DNA of 64,000 nucleotides from Melanocharis versteri (taxonomy: Eukaryota; Chordata; Aves; Passeriformes; Melanocharitidae), in the NCBI GenBank assembly GCA_013397845.1, contig VZTG01001883.1, positions 2,112,304-2,176,303 on the forward strand, given 5' to 3'. The position numbers were made by a program, and so were the translations under genes. Below are positions 26,913-38,985 of this stretch, piece after piece. The notes below the pieces were generated by a model. That model searched no databases and was not told where the DNA came from. It was given only the letters and a program-made list of their open reading frames with translations. Numbering within the stretch: position 1 is the first letter of the stretch; the number at the start of each line of letters is the position of its first letter.

Positions 26913-28190
26913 GTAGATTTTTTAAAATGTGAAATGAAAAGGGGAAAAAGTCTTAAGTCCCAGAAAAATTCTTATGTCTCCCTCCCCCCTCACCCCTTCT
27001 GGTGAGAGAGACAAAAGGCAGAGATCCCAAGGTGAGATAAGAACAATTCACTGGAAATAGAAATGAGATGAGAAAATAAACAGAAACAGCCACAATATTA
27101 ATGACAAAATTATATATAAAAAAGGGGATTTACATGCAAAAAATGCTCCCAAAGAACAAAATTGTAGACCCTCTGTGTGTCACTTTTTTCTTCCTGAACC
27201 TAAGCCATGCCCCTTTCCTTCTCAGAGGGGAGAGTAACGGATATATCAAGGCCACTTAGATGGTGTACATCTAATTTTAGTTGTATAGACTCTGTCCAGA
27301 TTAAGAAGCGGGTGTGCACCTCAGTCTGTTCCTGGTCTCTCCAGTGTTGATCCTGGTGATGTATGTGAAGTCTTTGTAACTCTCTTCTGGCTTACAATCA
27401 GATTTTTATTCATGTAAAAAAACATGTCTCAATGGAGAGGAGCATGATGAGAGAAGTTAAATGCAAAATTAGCACCACTGGGCTTGTTCTGCTTAATCAA
27501 AGTTAATTTTTCATTAGTCTGGGTGATTTTATGGAGATCAAAAGAGAATCAGTTCAGATCCCCAAATCCAGAGTGGCAGAGTCAAGTGCCACAAGGTACC
27601 CAGTGTGGTGATGGGCATACAGCCACCGTAGAAGTGATAATATACAGTGTTATATAACAATGAGTGCCATACAATTTAATTAATTGACTACCCTCACCCA
27701 AAATCAAGTCCCTTTGGGGCATACATTGTACTTCCCCATCCTCCCACATTACCCACCAAGGGCATACGGGTGCTTGAGCAAAATAAATTGCACAAAGGGG
27801 TTTGCCTTTGCCTGAAGCAGGAATAACCCAGACTGTTTTCCCCAGCTTATTTTTTATATGCTCTACAGGAAGTTTGTTCCCTTCCACATGTACATAAAAG
27901 GTTTGATTGGGCAGGGTTGGCCCTATTGGCACATCCTCTAGTGATGACTAACTAGATCACTTTTTCTTAATGTGTATCCTCGTGTTTGAAGGTCCCACCA
28001 CCCACTGCCCTCTGTGTAGTCTTTTCAGTCTATTGTATTGTTTAAATTTTCCACAACCTGGTGAATCATAGTGGATCCATATATCCACAAATAACACAGG
28101 GATATTTTTATGTTCTTTCACTTTGAGATAGAAGTCAGTTGAGCCTTGTACCTTCACAGGCACACTGAAATCATATCAAGAACTAAAATG
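26913..28190 (-). mobile_element. ERV-like element, 3' portion (LTR plus internal remnant)
   Basis: On the minus strand, a retroviral-type coding remnant (28163 down to 27582) is followed by about 550 bp of non-coding sequence that resembles an avian ERV LTR or 3' region and ends near 26.91 kb. An internal signature on the plus strand is 'gagatcccaaggtgagataa' at about 27022. I could not find a matching 5' LTR, so the element looks truncated. The LTR edges are inferred and the family is not assigned. An ERV-L-type or other class is possible. Confidence 0.5.
27582..28163 (-). pseudogene. Broken retroviral-type ORF in ERV-like element
   Basis: Two minus-strand open segments, 28163-27957 (68 aa) and 27932-27582 (116 aa), lie in the same reading frame. 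In-frame stops TGA (27957-27959) and TAG (27948-27950) separate them. The composition is protein-like, unlike random frames nearby. The first segment ends in a basic Lys-rich stretch. The second has a Trp-Trp-x-x-Trp-Glu-Asp-Gly cluster followed by Gln, Pro and Asp-Leu positions, reminiscent of the C-terminal part of a retroviral polyprotein such as the region after the integrase core. That assignment is uncertain. The element cannot make an intact product. I do not recognise a specific virus. Confidence 0.5.
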
Positions 28191-31100
28191 TTATCTTGAA
28201 AGGTATTTAAGCTTATTTCTGATTTTGTATAAGTGTACAAAAGTGTTTGTTCTTAACAGAACACTCTGACAACAAAAATAAACTTTCTGTCTCTTTTGGG
28301 GATTTGTACAAGAACAGGAAATACTAGGATGATAGAAACAGTATGTGTTAAATATGTGTCATTTGCCTAGAAAAAGCATTTCCTTTGGAATTGCTGATAA
28401 AACGAAGTTTAGGTACAAATGTCCATGCTGAATTTCACATTAACATGAAAGAAAGAGAAAAAAAAGTCAGCTTGTATATGTGTTCTGTTGTAGCCTAGTC
28501 TAGTTTGAAATGCTTCTAGCCTTTTCAACACGGTTAATAGTCTTATCCTTTATAAAGCCACCCTAAATCATGCTTTATTTGAGCTGAAGAAAAACAGAAA
28601 CACATGAATGGCCAGATGGGAAAATTCTTGTACAGTTTATTTAAAAAATGGTTATATTACTAGCAATAGTGGTAGCATTAGATAGTGTGATCAATTAATG
28701 CCACTTGTCAAAATACACCTTGAGTTTGTATAAATGTGTAAATCAAAAAGAAGCCAGATTCAAAAGACCCTGTTCAAATAGAATCATCTAAATTAAAGGA
28801 GTTGCATTCCAGGAGGACACAGAGCTCTTCATACGTAACTCAAAGTAGAGAGTTGGAATGTCTGAATAACAATGTTTTGTGCCAAATTATTCATGCCTAC
28901 CTCGCTCCTTGACACCAAAAAAAGAGTTTATTTTAGTATAGTAGTATTTGGCAAATGTGAAATATGTTTGCACCTAGACTAAGGATCAACAGTACCTGTA
29001 TTTTGTGTGCACATTTACAAATTCTGTGCTTTATGTGTACATTTACCTACTAACATGAATCTTCTGTATGTATAAAGGTTTATTCTGTGTGGTTTTGAGG
29101 CCATGATAGCAAATTTACTTTCCAGCTTTATGCTATTTACAATTTTTGAAGGTCAAATATAATTTTGAGATTTTTTAATTTAAAATTCAAATTATAACTA
29201 CAAATTATACTTAAAATATCTACTTAAAATAATTAGAAATATTTAATTTTGCATGTTGCTGTGATTGCCTAAAAGTAGCAATAAAAGTTGAAAAATTCAC
29301 ACACTTTCATAAACCAATTGAATGATTATAAAATCAGAAATAGCACAATTTTTAGTAGAAAGTTGAGAATATCTAAAAAGTTTTGATATATTTATGTATG
29401 AGATGACAAAGGAGTTCCAAGAACAGATTTTATTGTTTTCTCTGCCTAAAACACAGCTTATCATTGACAGTGTCTTAGAACATTTCTCTGTGTGTTTTCT
29501 GATTTACTTTTTATACCTTGTGTGGAAAGAGATTGTGGCTGAAAACAGGTTTTTAATTTCTCATTTAATAGCCTTGGGTAGGAGACCACATAAAGAGTCT
29601 CTAACACATTACCTCTTGAAATAATTTCTAATAGCCATTTATCTATATATTGCTGCTTTGCCACGTTTAGTTATCACCAACTGTGTTACTTGTTGGTACT
29701 GGGCATTTTAAAACCTACCCTCCTTTTTTAAACCTTCTTTCATTCAGCCTTTTCTATTTCTAACTCCTTCTCACCATCCTTTCCCCCACCACGTACACTC
29801 CTCCCAATCATGTCCCCATCTCCTTGTTGCAATCGATAACGAATGTGTACTTCCATCTGCTCAGAAAGAACAGAGGCCAGACCAGATGTGACCTGTGATT
29901 TACCAAATGGGACGCAAACACAAGGAATGTTGTCTGCCATCTGTTGATGCAGAAACCAGTAGAGCTGGACTAGCATTTCAGCAGAGCTCTCCCACCGAGA
30001 AACTGCAAAGGAAATTCATCTGTTTCATTTTTTTCTCCTCTTCTGACCTGACAGTTCCTTTGCATGAAGTGTCTTGCAATGAAGCTGTAAGAGTTTACAT
30101 CTAAATGGCTGTGCTCTTGGGAAAATACAAGAAGGCTTTCACAGCTTATGCTTTATAATTCTGCCAGAAACAGAAGTACAAAGATGATACTTCCCTCTGC
30201 AGCAAACTGATACGTGAAGCTGCTCTCTGAAATGGATAGAGCAGAGACACTGGTTTTCCTCCTTGTCCTCTCCCCTTCTTATTAGTGCACATGAAAGGGT
30301 CCTGAGACTGCTGAAGGAAATGAAGCAGGTGTTAGTAACAGTTACCAAAAAAGATGCTTGTCTCCACTTCATTCTACTTCCAAATTACCCCACCAAGGAA
30401 CATCTGGTTTCTGTTCCAAAAGAGGAAATGTGCTACATAGGGAGTGATCCTTCTGTGTGATCTTTGGTATATTCCTATGCACTGATGCAATTTTAAATAT
30501 ATGAGTTGAAAACACAAGGATGGTTTGAAATGATAGTTCAAGGCCCAAGAATTCAAAACCTAGCTGATGGCAAATTGGGATGCAGAGCCATTCATATGTG
30601 GGAACATTTTCAAATTTAGCATATTCATTATTTCTATTGAATAGAAGCTGGCAATATTATAAAGGCCAGGAGCACTTTCAGTGCTTTTCTGTGTTTCATG
30701 TAAACTGAAGCACTATAAAGCCAGCAGAGATTTCTATCCACTTATTTTCTTACAGCTTGACCAGAAGAGCTTGAGCAGAAGAGCAGTGGACTGAGTAATT
30801 CACTTCCAGGCACCAGTTTTCCACCTCCAAGAATGCAGTTTTATTATACTGGTATGGATTACAAGTAAGATATTCTCTGTCCAGGCTGCTACCTGAAAAT
30901 TTTGGCTTAATATTTATAGTTTTGAATGCTGCAGCTAGAGGAAATTTAGGCTTTAAAATCCCTTAAGATAACTTTGCAATCCTGTGTGTGGACTGAGTCC
31001 AGAATTCCACCCTGATATGGCTATTCCTTTACCAGTATATTAACAGCCTTATAGATAACAACTCCTAAACATTACATTTGTTTGAAATAAGAAGAAAAAA

Positions 31101-32529
31101 CATATTCAGAAAAGACAGAACGGTCCAAGAACCTTGGTAACAATGTTCATAACTTGCTTTTTTTTTCTTTTGTCCCTGATGTTCCTCAGATGTCCCTAAA
31201 TGATTAGGCGGTCTAGAGCAAGTTCAGGTTTGATACTCCATTTTTCATCCACCCTGTTCAGGAGACATACACCAAAATGATTGACTTCCTCTTTGTACAG
31301 TGTAGAAGGGGAGATGTCAGGCAGGTGTGAGGGGGAAGCTAAGCAGCTTTCCTAAAACAGTAATGAGTTTTTCCTAAGTATATTTTAAACTGCTCACTTG
31401 CACAGTCTTCTGTGTTCTGTCTTGTCACTTATTTTGAATCTCTTTGGTTTCTCCAGGTTTTTTTGGGGAAGTAGTGTTGTTTGTGTGTTTTGAGTTTTTT
31501 GTTACATTTTAATTCTTTTTTCTTCTCTGACACTGAGAGCAGAATACCCAAAATATCGCATCAGAGAGAAATACTTTTGCCAAAAGATAAATCTACTTGC
31601 TTCTGCCTTATTTCTCTGTTGATAGGCAGTCATCAGTCATTAGCAAGCAGACTGTCAAAGCAACTTTAGCAAAGACAAAATCCTTTCCAAATGAGAATTA
31701 ATGGGGAAAAGAAAATGATCTTTTCATATTCTCAGCTCTCATAATATATGGCAATTTATCTCTAAGAAGGGTTGGGAATCAATTAAGCATGAATGATGTA
31801 TAGGAAGGTGGAATGTGACCTTAACAAGTTGTCTTGTCTTTTGTCTTGATGTTTCCATCTGTTTTGCACAAAAAATGTTCTGATAATGTGGTAAGGAGGT
31901 AGATATGATTTCCGAGGGAACAGTCATTATGGGCTACTATCTTCCCAGGCCTGATAAGTTTAATCCAAGTTGCCTGGGAGGTAAGAAGTCATAAAATATT
32001 TTATCTGAGACAAGTGCAAAAATACTCATAAACTCAAAGGTTAATCACTGCACCAAAAGAACAGATGAAGGAGACAGGGCAGTTTTATGTGTCTCTGTAT
32101 GATGTCCTTATTAATCATGGTGCCCCATTTGCTGTAAGTATGCCTCATGTATTTTCTTTTGAAAGCCAAATGGATAGACAGAGAAAGAAATAGAAGACTA
32201 TTACTATAACATGTTAAACACTTCTGCCTTTCTTGTATCACATATTCCAGGGATTGCATTACAGCAAAGGTGTGTTCTAGTTCATTCAGTGACTGACCAA
32301 ATATTCCCTTCAGACAAAAACCTAAACTTCCTCCTGTGTGAGTTGTTATGGGTAAGAAATGAAATTTAAAAGACTGCTGATTAAGAGACTGTGGAAAAAT
32401 GGCTGGGGACCATGTGGAAAGGTGGCTGGGGGATAAAATTAGAGGAAACTGAGAGGTTATATTCACATCCTAACAGAAGTGATAACAGGACAGAAATTAT
32501 ACAGTAAAATTATAGAGTAAAATGCAGCT
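28191..32529. other. Mostly unique AT-rich non-coding DNA
   Basis: No transposon is recognised. One weak exon candidate at 30.76-30.86 kb is listed separately. A minus-strand frame at 29740-29976 (78 aa) is charged and slightly protein-like, but it has no recognised domain, splice signals or partner exons. Confidence 0.45.
30756..30864 (+). other. Candidate exon (weak)
   Basis: A pyrimidine-rich stretch ending in TTTTCTTACAG at 30745-30755 is followed by about 109 bases ending at a strong donor-like GTAAGA (30865-30870). From the first AG all three frames meet a stop. From a second possible acceptor (CAG ending at 30764), one frame is open for 32 codons up to the donor. That peptide is rich in Ser and Pro with a Tyr-Tyr-Thr-Gly-Met-Asp-Tyr end. 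I do not recognise it. Chance is quite possible, as is a non-coding exon. Confidence 0.18.
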
Positions 32530-33510
32530 GCTACTTCCTGGATGGAATGCAGTTGGCATACTCAAAAACTGTTCCCCAAAACTGTGATTCCCCACACCCA
32601 CGATCTCCAGCCACAGCACCTGCTAAGGGTAATGGAACAGAGGGTGGAGCGGAGTGGAGACTCCTCAGCCATGTTCTGTTGAAATCCTTGCAAGAAGGGG
32701 AACTCGATGGCACTTTGCAGTGGAGAAACTGCATAAAACCTGTCAGCCAAGGGAGACAGGAGGTGTCCTGCTGCTGAGCCAACAGCTGTGGTGAAATCAT
32801 TCTCCTTGGACGAACTTGGCCCATTATAGCCTAACTGTAACATTAACACACACCTCCACCCAAAGTTACCAGCCCCCAAGGTATGACCATCTCTCACTGG
32901 GCATGTGCTCTGTATTTTTTTGACTGTATTTTTAAAAGTGAAATGAGAGAATTTTACACCAATCGGTGACGAAGGTGTTTATGGCTAAAGTCTCTCATGG
33001 TCCACCTAAGCATAGAGAAATAATATAAAAATAGGTAGAGAATGGGGAGAAGTTAGGGAAGACTCCATTGTAACTGCTGGCATCAGTCAGCAGGCTGAAA
33101 CTGTTTTCTCCATATGGACACCAACTGGAGATGAACCATACTTTATGCATGTGGAATACTTTTATTGGGTCTTAGAGCTTGTCTGTGCATTTCTCTGAGT
33201 ATGTTTTTGCAGTCAGATATCATCACTGATAATCCTCTAACCTTAACCTGTCACAATTTTATATTAATAGAGTGTTATTCTGTAAACTGTTGGACTGAGC
33301 CCTTCATAAGTGCTGGCAGTTGCCAGCAGTGGGTAACATTATCGAATAAAGTGGAAAACCCACTGAGGGGTCTCCCTTACACTGTGGGTATGTGTCCCTG
33401 ACTAAGTCACTCTCTGATCCAGCAGGACTGCTCAGTGAAGGGTACTCCTAACAGGACTCTGACAGACTGGTCAGCCCAGGAGTTGTGGCTTTCCTGACAA
33501 AAAATCGAAC
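32530..33510 (+). mobile_element. ERV LTR-like element
   Basis: This stretch is richer in GC than its flanks and reads like an avian ERV LTR with some preceding internal sequence. Features include 'cattaacacacacctccacc' near 32840, 'ctctcactgggcatgtgctc' near 32890 and AATAAA at 33345-33350. The polyadenylation signal is followed by a GC-richer R/U5-like region ('gaggggtctcccttacactg', 'ctctgatccagcaggactgc'). A TG near 32836 could be the LTR start; the end is not sharp. Overlapping frames on both strands at 32531-32897 are not genes. The class is not assigned. Confidence 0.55.
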
Positions 33511-33639
33511 ACGAAGGGTTGAGGAAATCTCACCACATAAAGAATCAAGGAAATCTCCCCTTTTCATGTGACAGAGACACAGGAGTGCTCACACTGAAGT
33601 GATACGATGTGGGTGGTTGGACTACTCGTTCACGTGGGG

Positions 33640-34570
33640 CGGGGGGGAATGTGTGTATGATTTGTCTAACGGTAGAAGTTAAGGGTTCAAATCTGGACAG
33701 GTATCCGGTAACAAGGACATTTCTCATGGGGACTATGGTGGCATCAATACTATTTAAAATCATCATTAGCGACTTGGACAGTACGACAGACTGCATCCTC
33801 AGCAGTTTCACGGGTGACATTAAGATGAGGTCACACAACTCAGCAAAAACGAATGCATTGTTTCACCGGAGGCAGAGTTACTCCATGCAACAGTGCATGC
33901 TTGGGGCGGACTGGCAGGAAAGTAGTTTTGCATAAAGGACATAGTAGTCTCAGTAGACAAAAATTGTGCATAGATCAGCAATGTACCCTTGCCCCAGTGA
34001 GGGCTAACCTCAAGAGTGTAGTTGAGAGGTCAAAAGGAGTGTTTATTTCTTCTTTGACACTTAGAGACCAAATTTAGAACATCAGATAAAATTTTAGGGT
34101 TGTCACTACAAGTAAGACATTGACAGATTAGAACAAGTCAGTGGAAGGCCATCAAGATGTTTAAGGGATCAGAGCACCTGATATATAAATGGAATTTGTT
34201 GAGGCTGAAGAACAGATTAAGTGGAGATCTAATGTCTGATTTCACTTGACTAACTGGAGGATAAAGAAAAGACTTTACTTGATGGTCTACATCAAAAACA
34301 TAAGAGGCAATGACCACATAATGCAATGAAGGAAATTCAGGTTACATAAAAGAAAACCAGAATACTTCTTCCTCTTAAGTGTGGTAACACTCTGGCACAG
34401 GTTGTTCAGAGAGGCTGGGCAGTGTCCATGTTTGGAGATCTTCACAACTTTACTGGAAAGACCCAATGCAAACTGATCTATTTTTGTATGTTCGACTCAG
34501 CAGATAGTCCTGCTCTGACATAGTGGCCTGGAAGACTTCTGAAGGTCTGGTCTGGACCAGTATTCCATTA
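33640..34570 (+). mobile_element. Decayed CR1 LINE, about 0.9 kb
   Basis: The plus strand follows CR1 from the reverse-transcriptase region to the 3' end. It starts with a run near 33725-33830 equivalent to the segment around the RT catalytic box, passes through 'ggaaggccatcaagatg' and 'ctctggcacaggttgttcag', and ends in a 3' region near 34490-34570 with no clean terminal repeat. In the partly open frame (33609-33935), the family's Phe-Ala-Asp-Asp-Thr box is read as Phe-Thr-Gly-Asp-Ile, so the copy is catalytically dead as well as truncated and frameshifted. It lies just downstream of the LTR-like element, in the same orientation. Confidence 0.8.
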
Positions 34571-37500
34571 TTTGAGGATTCCTTTCCATTCCTATTCTCC
34601 CTGTAAAATGATGTTCACAACAGATACCTATATATTTCTCCAACTGAAGTATAAGATGTTTTTGGATTTTTTTGATTGTAATGGTAATTTTACTGAAACT
34701 ATAGTTTTAAACTGTCAGACTAATAGTAAGTAGACTTTGCAATGTCAAAGACTTCCTGCAAATCTGAGGTGAATGTAAAATACAGGGGAAAAAAAACAAA
34801 ACAAAGGGTGATTTTATCTTACAGTGCAAATGCACTGAGAGGCAGATAGTATTTTCAATACAAATTAAAACAAGAACTACTGTATTAAATATAATTCTTA
34901 GTTGAATTCTGAATGCCAAGACGATTTCTGAATTTGTAACCACTTCTAATTCTTCAAATGAGGACTTTTCTTGGATGTCTCATAAAAATAAGATCAAAAT
35001 AAAAAGTTATGTCATGGTTCTGAATTTCTGTTTTTAAAGACCTTGTTAAAAACAAGGTCCAACTACTTCTTTTTGCTTTTCTGCATCTCAGTATAAATCC
35101 TTCTGAACAAAATTTGGTATCGACACTCTGTAGCATTCATGATTTATATAACCTAAGTTCAGACTGTTTTCTCCAAGAGAGCGCAATTTTCACTTTCGTA
35201 TCATGTAGTTCCTGTAAACAGCCACAGGCTGTTTGAGAGGAAAGACATTCAGGATGATTTTGTATTTTAATATAACCATTACAAATAGCTCAATACTTTT
35301 TTCTCCTTTATTTTTTCTTTTGAACTTAGTCATATTTTGCCCATGTGCTAGAAAACAATGTTATTTATGTTCCCCAATATGAGGAAAACATGAGACTAGG
35401 TCTCATTTTCAGCACTGGCCTGGAACATGATTTGAGTTAGAGCAGTTCATAAATGACTTCATTTATATTTTATGCTGCTACACCAAATGGATCCAGCAAC
35501 CTCTTTGGGGAAAGACTAGAAAATAGTCTCAAATGCATTACCTAGCTTATTACATTATGGGCTTTGCGGTTCAATGTCATATTAAGAAATTGAAAATACC
35601 CAACCAGAATGCTTTAATTGGCTTTATTTTTGAAGAAATAACCCACATTGCAGATTTTAAGAGTAAAATAATTATTTTTGGAGCTAAGAATGCATAGAAA
35701 ATGGTTCTCATAGAAACAGAAATTGGAAAATAAATTTATTGAAATGGAATTTGAGAGGTTTACTAAATATAACTGCCTGTTCCCATAATCTGTGGATTGG
35801 AAAGAAAATATTTCTTGGGGTTTTTTAATGTCAAGTCTGTGCAGTTCTGACAATGTTAGAAATTATAGATCTTTTGTTATTAACAATAAATACTAGAAAA
35901 CACATCTGAATAATTTTACATTGTTTTCTTTAGAAAACATAATCAAAATTTTATTTTAACTGAAGGATCAAAACCTTAGAGAAATAGACCATTGTTATTC
36001 AGATTTTGATTAAAATGGAGGAAAAAAAAGAAATTTTCTAGAAATCCTTCTTTGGGACAAAAACAAAGCAAGATTTACTAAGCCAAGTTTAAAGAGAGAG
36101 GCCAAATATACGCAGAACACAGTAATGTATTCCAAATAAATTATTTATAATGATAACTGAAGTACAGTTGGACAGTGTAGCAGTGGATTCTCATCAGAAA
36201 CCGTCTAAAAATGGATTGATAAAGGAAATCTTCAAATATGTTTCTGTTCTAAACTGAGCAGATCAATTACCTTTCTAGTAAACTGAAAGTGTTTCCAAGA
36301 GGTAATTACTCTGGTCTGTCTTGGGAGTTCATTCAAGATAACCTAACCCATCCTTCAGGCTTGAATGAAGTTCTCTTTCCAGGTCCACTTCTGGTTTTCT
36401 CTCTGCTTGCTATAAAAGCAGCCTGGGTGACTCTCAGGCTAGACAGACTAAGTTACGTGAATGGGAACATATCTCAAGCGCTGTTTAATCTGTTTTTCAT
36501 TTACTTACATTTTTATTCAAAGCTCTCAGGTGATCTAATCAGAAAATAATTTTGAGCTAGTGTGGCCTTTTCCATATGCTGGGAAAATATGGATATTTAA
36601 TGTGTATTGATGGTGCTATCAACAATTTTTGAACTGTTTTAAGCCCTTAAGAGGAAGAAGTTCTTAATTTGAAGGCACTGCATTCAAATTCAAACTGACT
36701 GTAAATTGTCACCTATGCAATATTTTGTTTATATGATCTTCAAAAATATGCTTATCTTCATTACAGGGATATAACCTTTGAGACAGGAATACTACCCCAA
36801 AAATCTAAGCTCTAAGTTCAAGTGTATGAAGCAAAGATTTTACAAGTACCCAGATCCTATGAACCCAGTGTTCCTGACTCTGATTTTGGGAGAAACTTCT
36901 TGTTCTTAACAGAATACAGATAATAAAATCATTATGAAATAAAAATTACAAACACTACAAACAATAATGTTTCTAATAGAGAACTATGACCTCTTAAAAT
37001 GAACAGATAAGTGAATGTAACTATTTAACAACTAATTTTGACTATAAAGAAATTATTGCAGAGTTAATAATCGTATTAATAGTTAAATGTAAATTTCTCA
37101 GAGTCAGGGTGATTTTCTAGATTTTTTCCTTGTCAAAAAGATTTCCTTTTTTAAAAATGTCACAATGTGCTCATTATCTTCAGACAAAGAAACATGAAGA
37201 AGTAAGCTCCTATCTCAAAATTTGTCCTGCAAATGTCAACAATGTTTATCCATAGACTGAAAAGCCTATAATTTAATCATATTTTGTTTAGTCCTTCACA
37301 CACAGGCCATTAATGTAGCCTTGCAGCTAAAGTTCAGTTTAGTAAAATGTTTTCTTTAAGTAACGATATTTTTTGTTATTTTTTCAATTAATTGGTTGCC
37401 AATTCCCTCTTCTTTTTTTTTTTTTTCTTTTTTTAATCTCTTGGGATATACTTATCTGTTACTGCAAACTTCCACTTAATCTCTTTCTGCTGTCTAGTCA

Positions 37501-37711
37501 AAAAGATTATTGAAATACTGCCCTGCTGTCTATCGCAGATACTTGTCTCATGCACGCCATCAATTCTGTATAAACTACTCTCTAATATTCCTCTCTTTGA
37601 GAAGTAAAAAACAGTAGAGGAAGCCTGGTCCTACAAAGATAGTGTGGGGTACTACTGTCTTAATTCCTTTTGACTTTTATTTAATATTAACTCTTAAATT
37701 ACAGGTTAAAT
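34571..37711. other. Unique AT-rich non-coding DNA
   Basis: No gene or transposon is recognised. Two small perfect hairpins are present: GACCTTGTT/AACAAGGTC at 35039-35059, and AAACAGCC/GGCTGTTT at 35216-35234. A TATAAAAG at 36411-36418 lies in a GC-richer patch but has no recognisable gene behind it. Confidence 0.5.
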
Positions 37712-37925
37712 CGCAGAATCATAGAACAGTTTAGGTTAAAAAGGACTTTCCATAGTCATCTAGTCCAACCCTCCTGCAATAAGCAGGGACATCTTCAAGT
37801 AGACCAGGCTGCTCAGAGCACTGTCCAAGCTGACCTTGAATGCAAGGGATCGGACACCCACCACCTCTCTGGGCAACCTGCACCACTGTTTCACCATGAT
37901 GATATGGCCAGTGTAATTTGGGGTT
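37712..37925 (-). mobile_element. CR1 LINE 3' end fragment
   Basis: This is the reverse complement of a CR1 3' terminus: 'gcagaatcatagaacagttt' tail, 'catctagtccaaccctcctg', 'gtagaccaggctgctcagag', 'ctgaccttgaatgcaaggg', then 'ccacctctctgggcaacctg'. About 210 bp of the 3' UTR and final ORF2 codons remain. The copy is 5'-truncated and moderately diverged. Confidence 0.92.
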
Positions 37926-38212
37926 CCATTCTGATGAATACACTTATCTCACCTATCACCTCATTTCGCTCTTTTCACTATTCTTCCCTTCATGGCTGCT
38001 TCATTTGCAGCCTTCACACAGTCTAGATTTTGCACCTTCTATCATGACATAGATGATATTTGGAATAATTGTGAAGTTAATTTCCATAAAACTCCAGCTT
38101 TTCTGTCACTTCAGAATCTCCAGAACACCCAGCTGCTGAATGAAATATCCAGCAGTCAAGTGGATATTTTGGCAGTTTGTTTCGTCTTACATCACTTTTG
38201 TTTTGTTTATTT
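37926..38212. other. Short unique spacer
   Basis: Nothing is recognised between the CR1 fragment and the TG repeat. Confidence 0.5.
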
Positions 38213-38229
38213 TGTGTGTGTGTGTGTTA

Positions 38230-38260
<31 letters not shown>

Positions 38261-38261
38261 A
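38213..38261. repeat. (TG)n microsatellite
   Basis: An interrupted TG/GT dinucleotide array of about 49 bases is broken by TTAG and TTTG interruptions. The frames that run through it are artefacts of the repeat. Confidence 0.97.
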
Positions 38262-38964
38262 GTTGATAATCAAATCTGAAATATTAAAGCCTTTAAAGTA
38301 AGACCCATTGCTTCCATTCAATAGGAATATTGAGTTGTTGATAATGGAACACAATTTAAGCTGCTGGCCACTCTGCAATCTCAAATCATAGGCATCAGAA
38401 TTCATATTTGTGATTTACAATATTTGTGTTTGTTGCCATTTGAGCTGCAAAATGAGAAATGGACACATTAAGCATTCAACTGTCTCTGAAGTTCTTTCAA
38501 TTTCTAGTATTTGGGACACAAAATTATTAACCTAAATAAGTTTGATTTAGAAATACAATATAGGCTTCATAGATAAAGTATTTCAAAGTTCAGCTGAATT
38601 AATAAGTCCCACTTTTAGTAATGAGAAAACAAATAAGGGTTGCCTTTCAGATTTTGAAGCAATTTATAGTAATGTACACATAACACCTGGACTTAATTCA
38701 CAAGTACTGGGATGCTGAGTGGTGCTTCCTACATTTTTCAAGCTGTGGTCATACCACTTCCCATATCCCAACACCTTGTTACCACATTTCTCCTAACATA
38801 GAATTGATCAAGATCTGAGACGTTAAACAGACATTCTTTTCGACCTCTGACCAGAAATACAAAACTTCCTACAAGGAGTTAGAGCACTTCATTTCTCCAC
38901 AGCAGATTACCCAAGGTTTTCCCAGATTTAGATATTTGCAAGGTTTTTTTAGCTATAAACCTCG

Positions 38965-38985
38965 CCTCCCCCCACCCCCCGCCCC
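38965..38985. repeat. C-rich tract (G-rich on minus strand)
   Basis: The tract reads CCTCCCCCCACCCCCCGCCCC and stands alone in AT-rich sequence. On the minus strand it gives G runs of 4, 6, 6 and 2 separated by single bases. A G-quadruplex is plausible, though probably with only two tetrads or with three long runs plus a bulge. Confidence 0.85.

Noticed and set aside
32531..32897. Three overlapping frames of 76-111 codons
   Set aside because: They overlap on both strands within LTR-like sequence; none has a recognised domain or start context.
36411..36418. TATAAAAG as a promoter
   Set aside because: No recognisable transcript, exon or transposon lies downstream, and a TATA-like word is expected often in AT-rich DNA.
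37992..38405. Frames rich in Cys/Val or His/Thr
   Set aside because: They are driven by the TG/CA dinucleotide repeat at 38213-38261.
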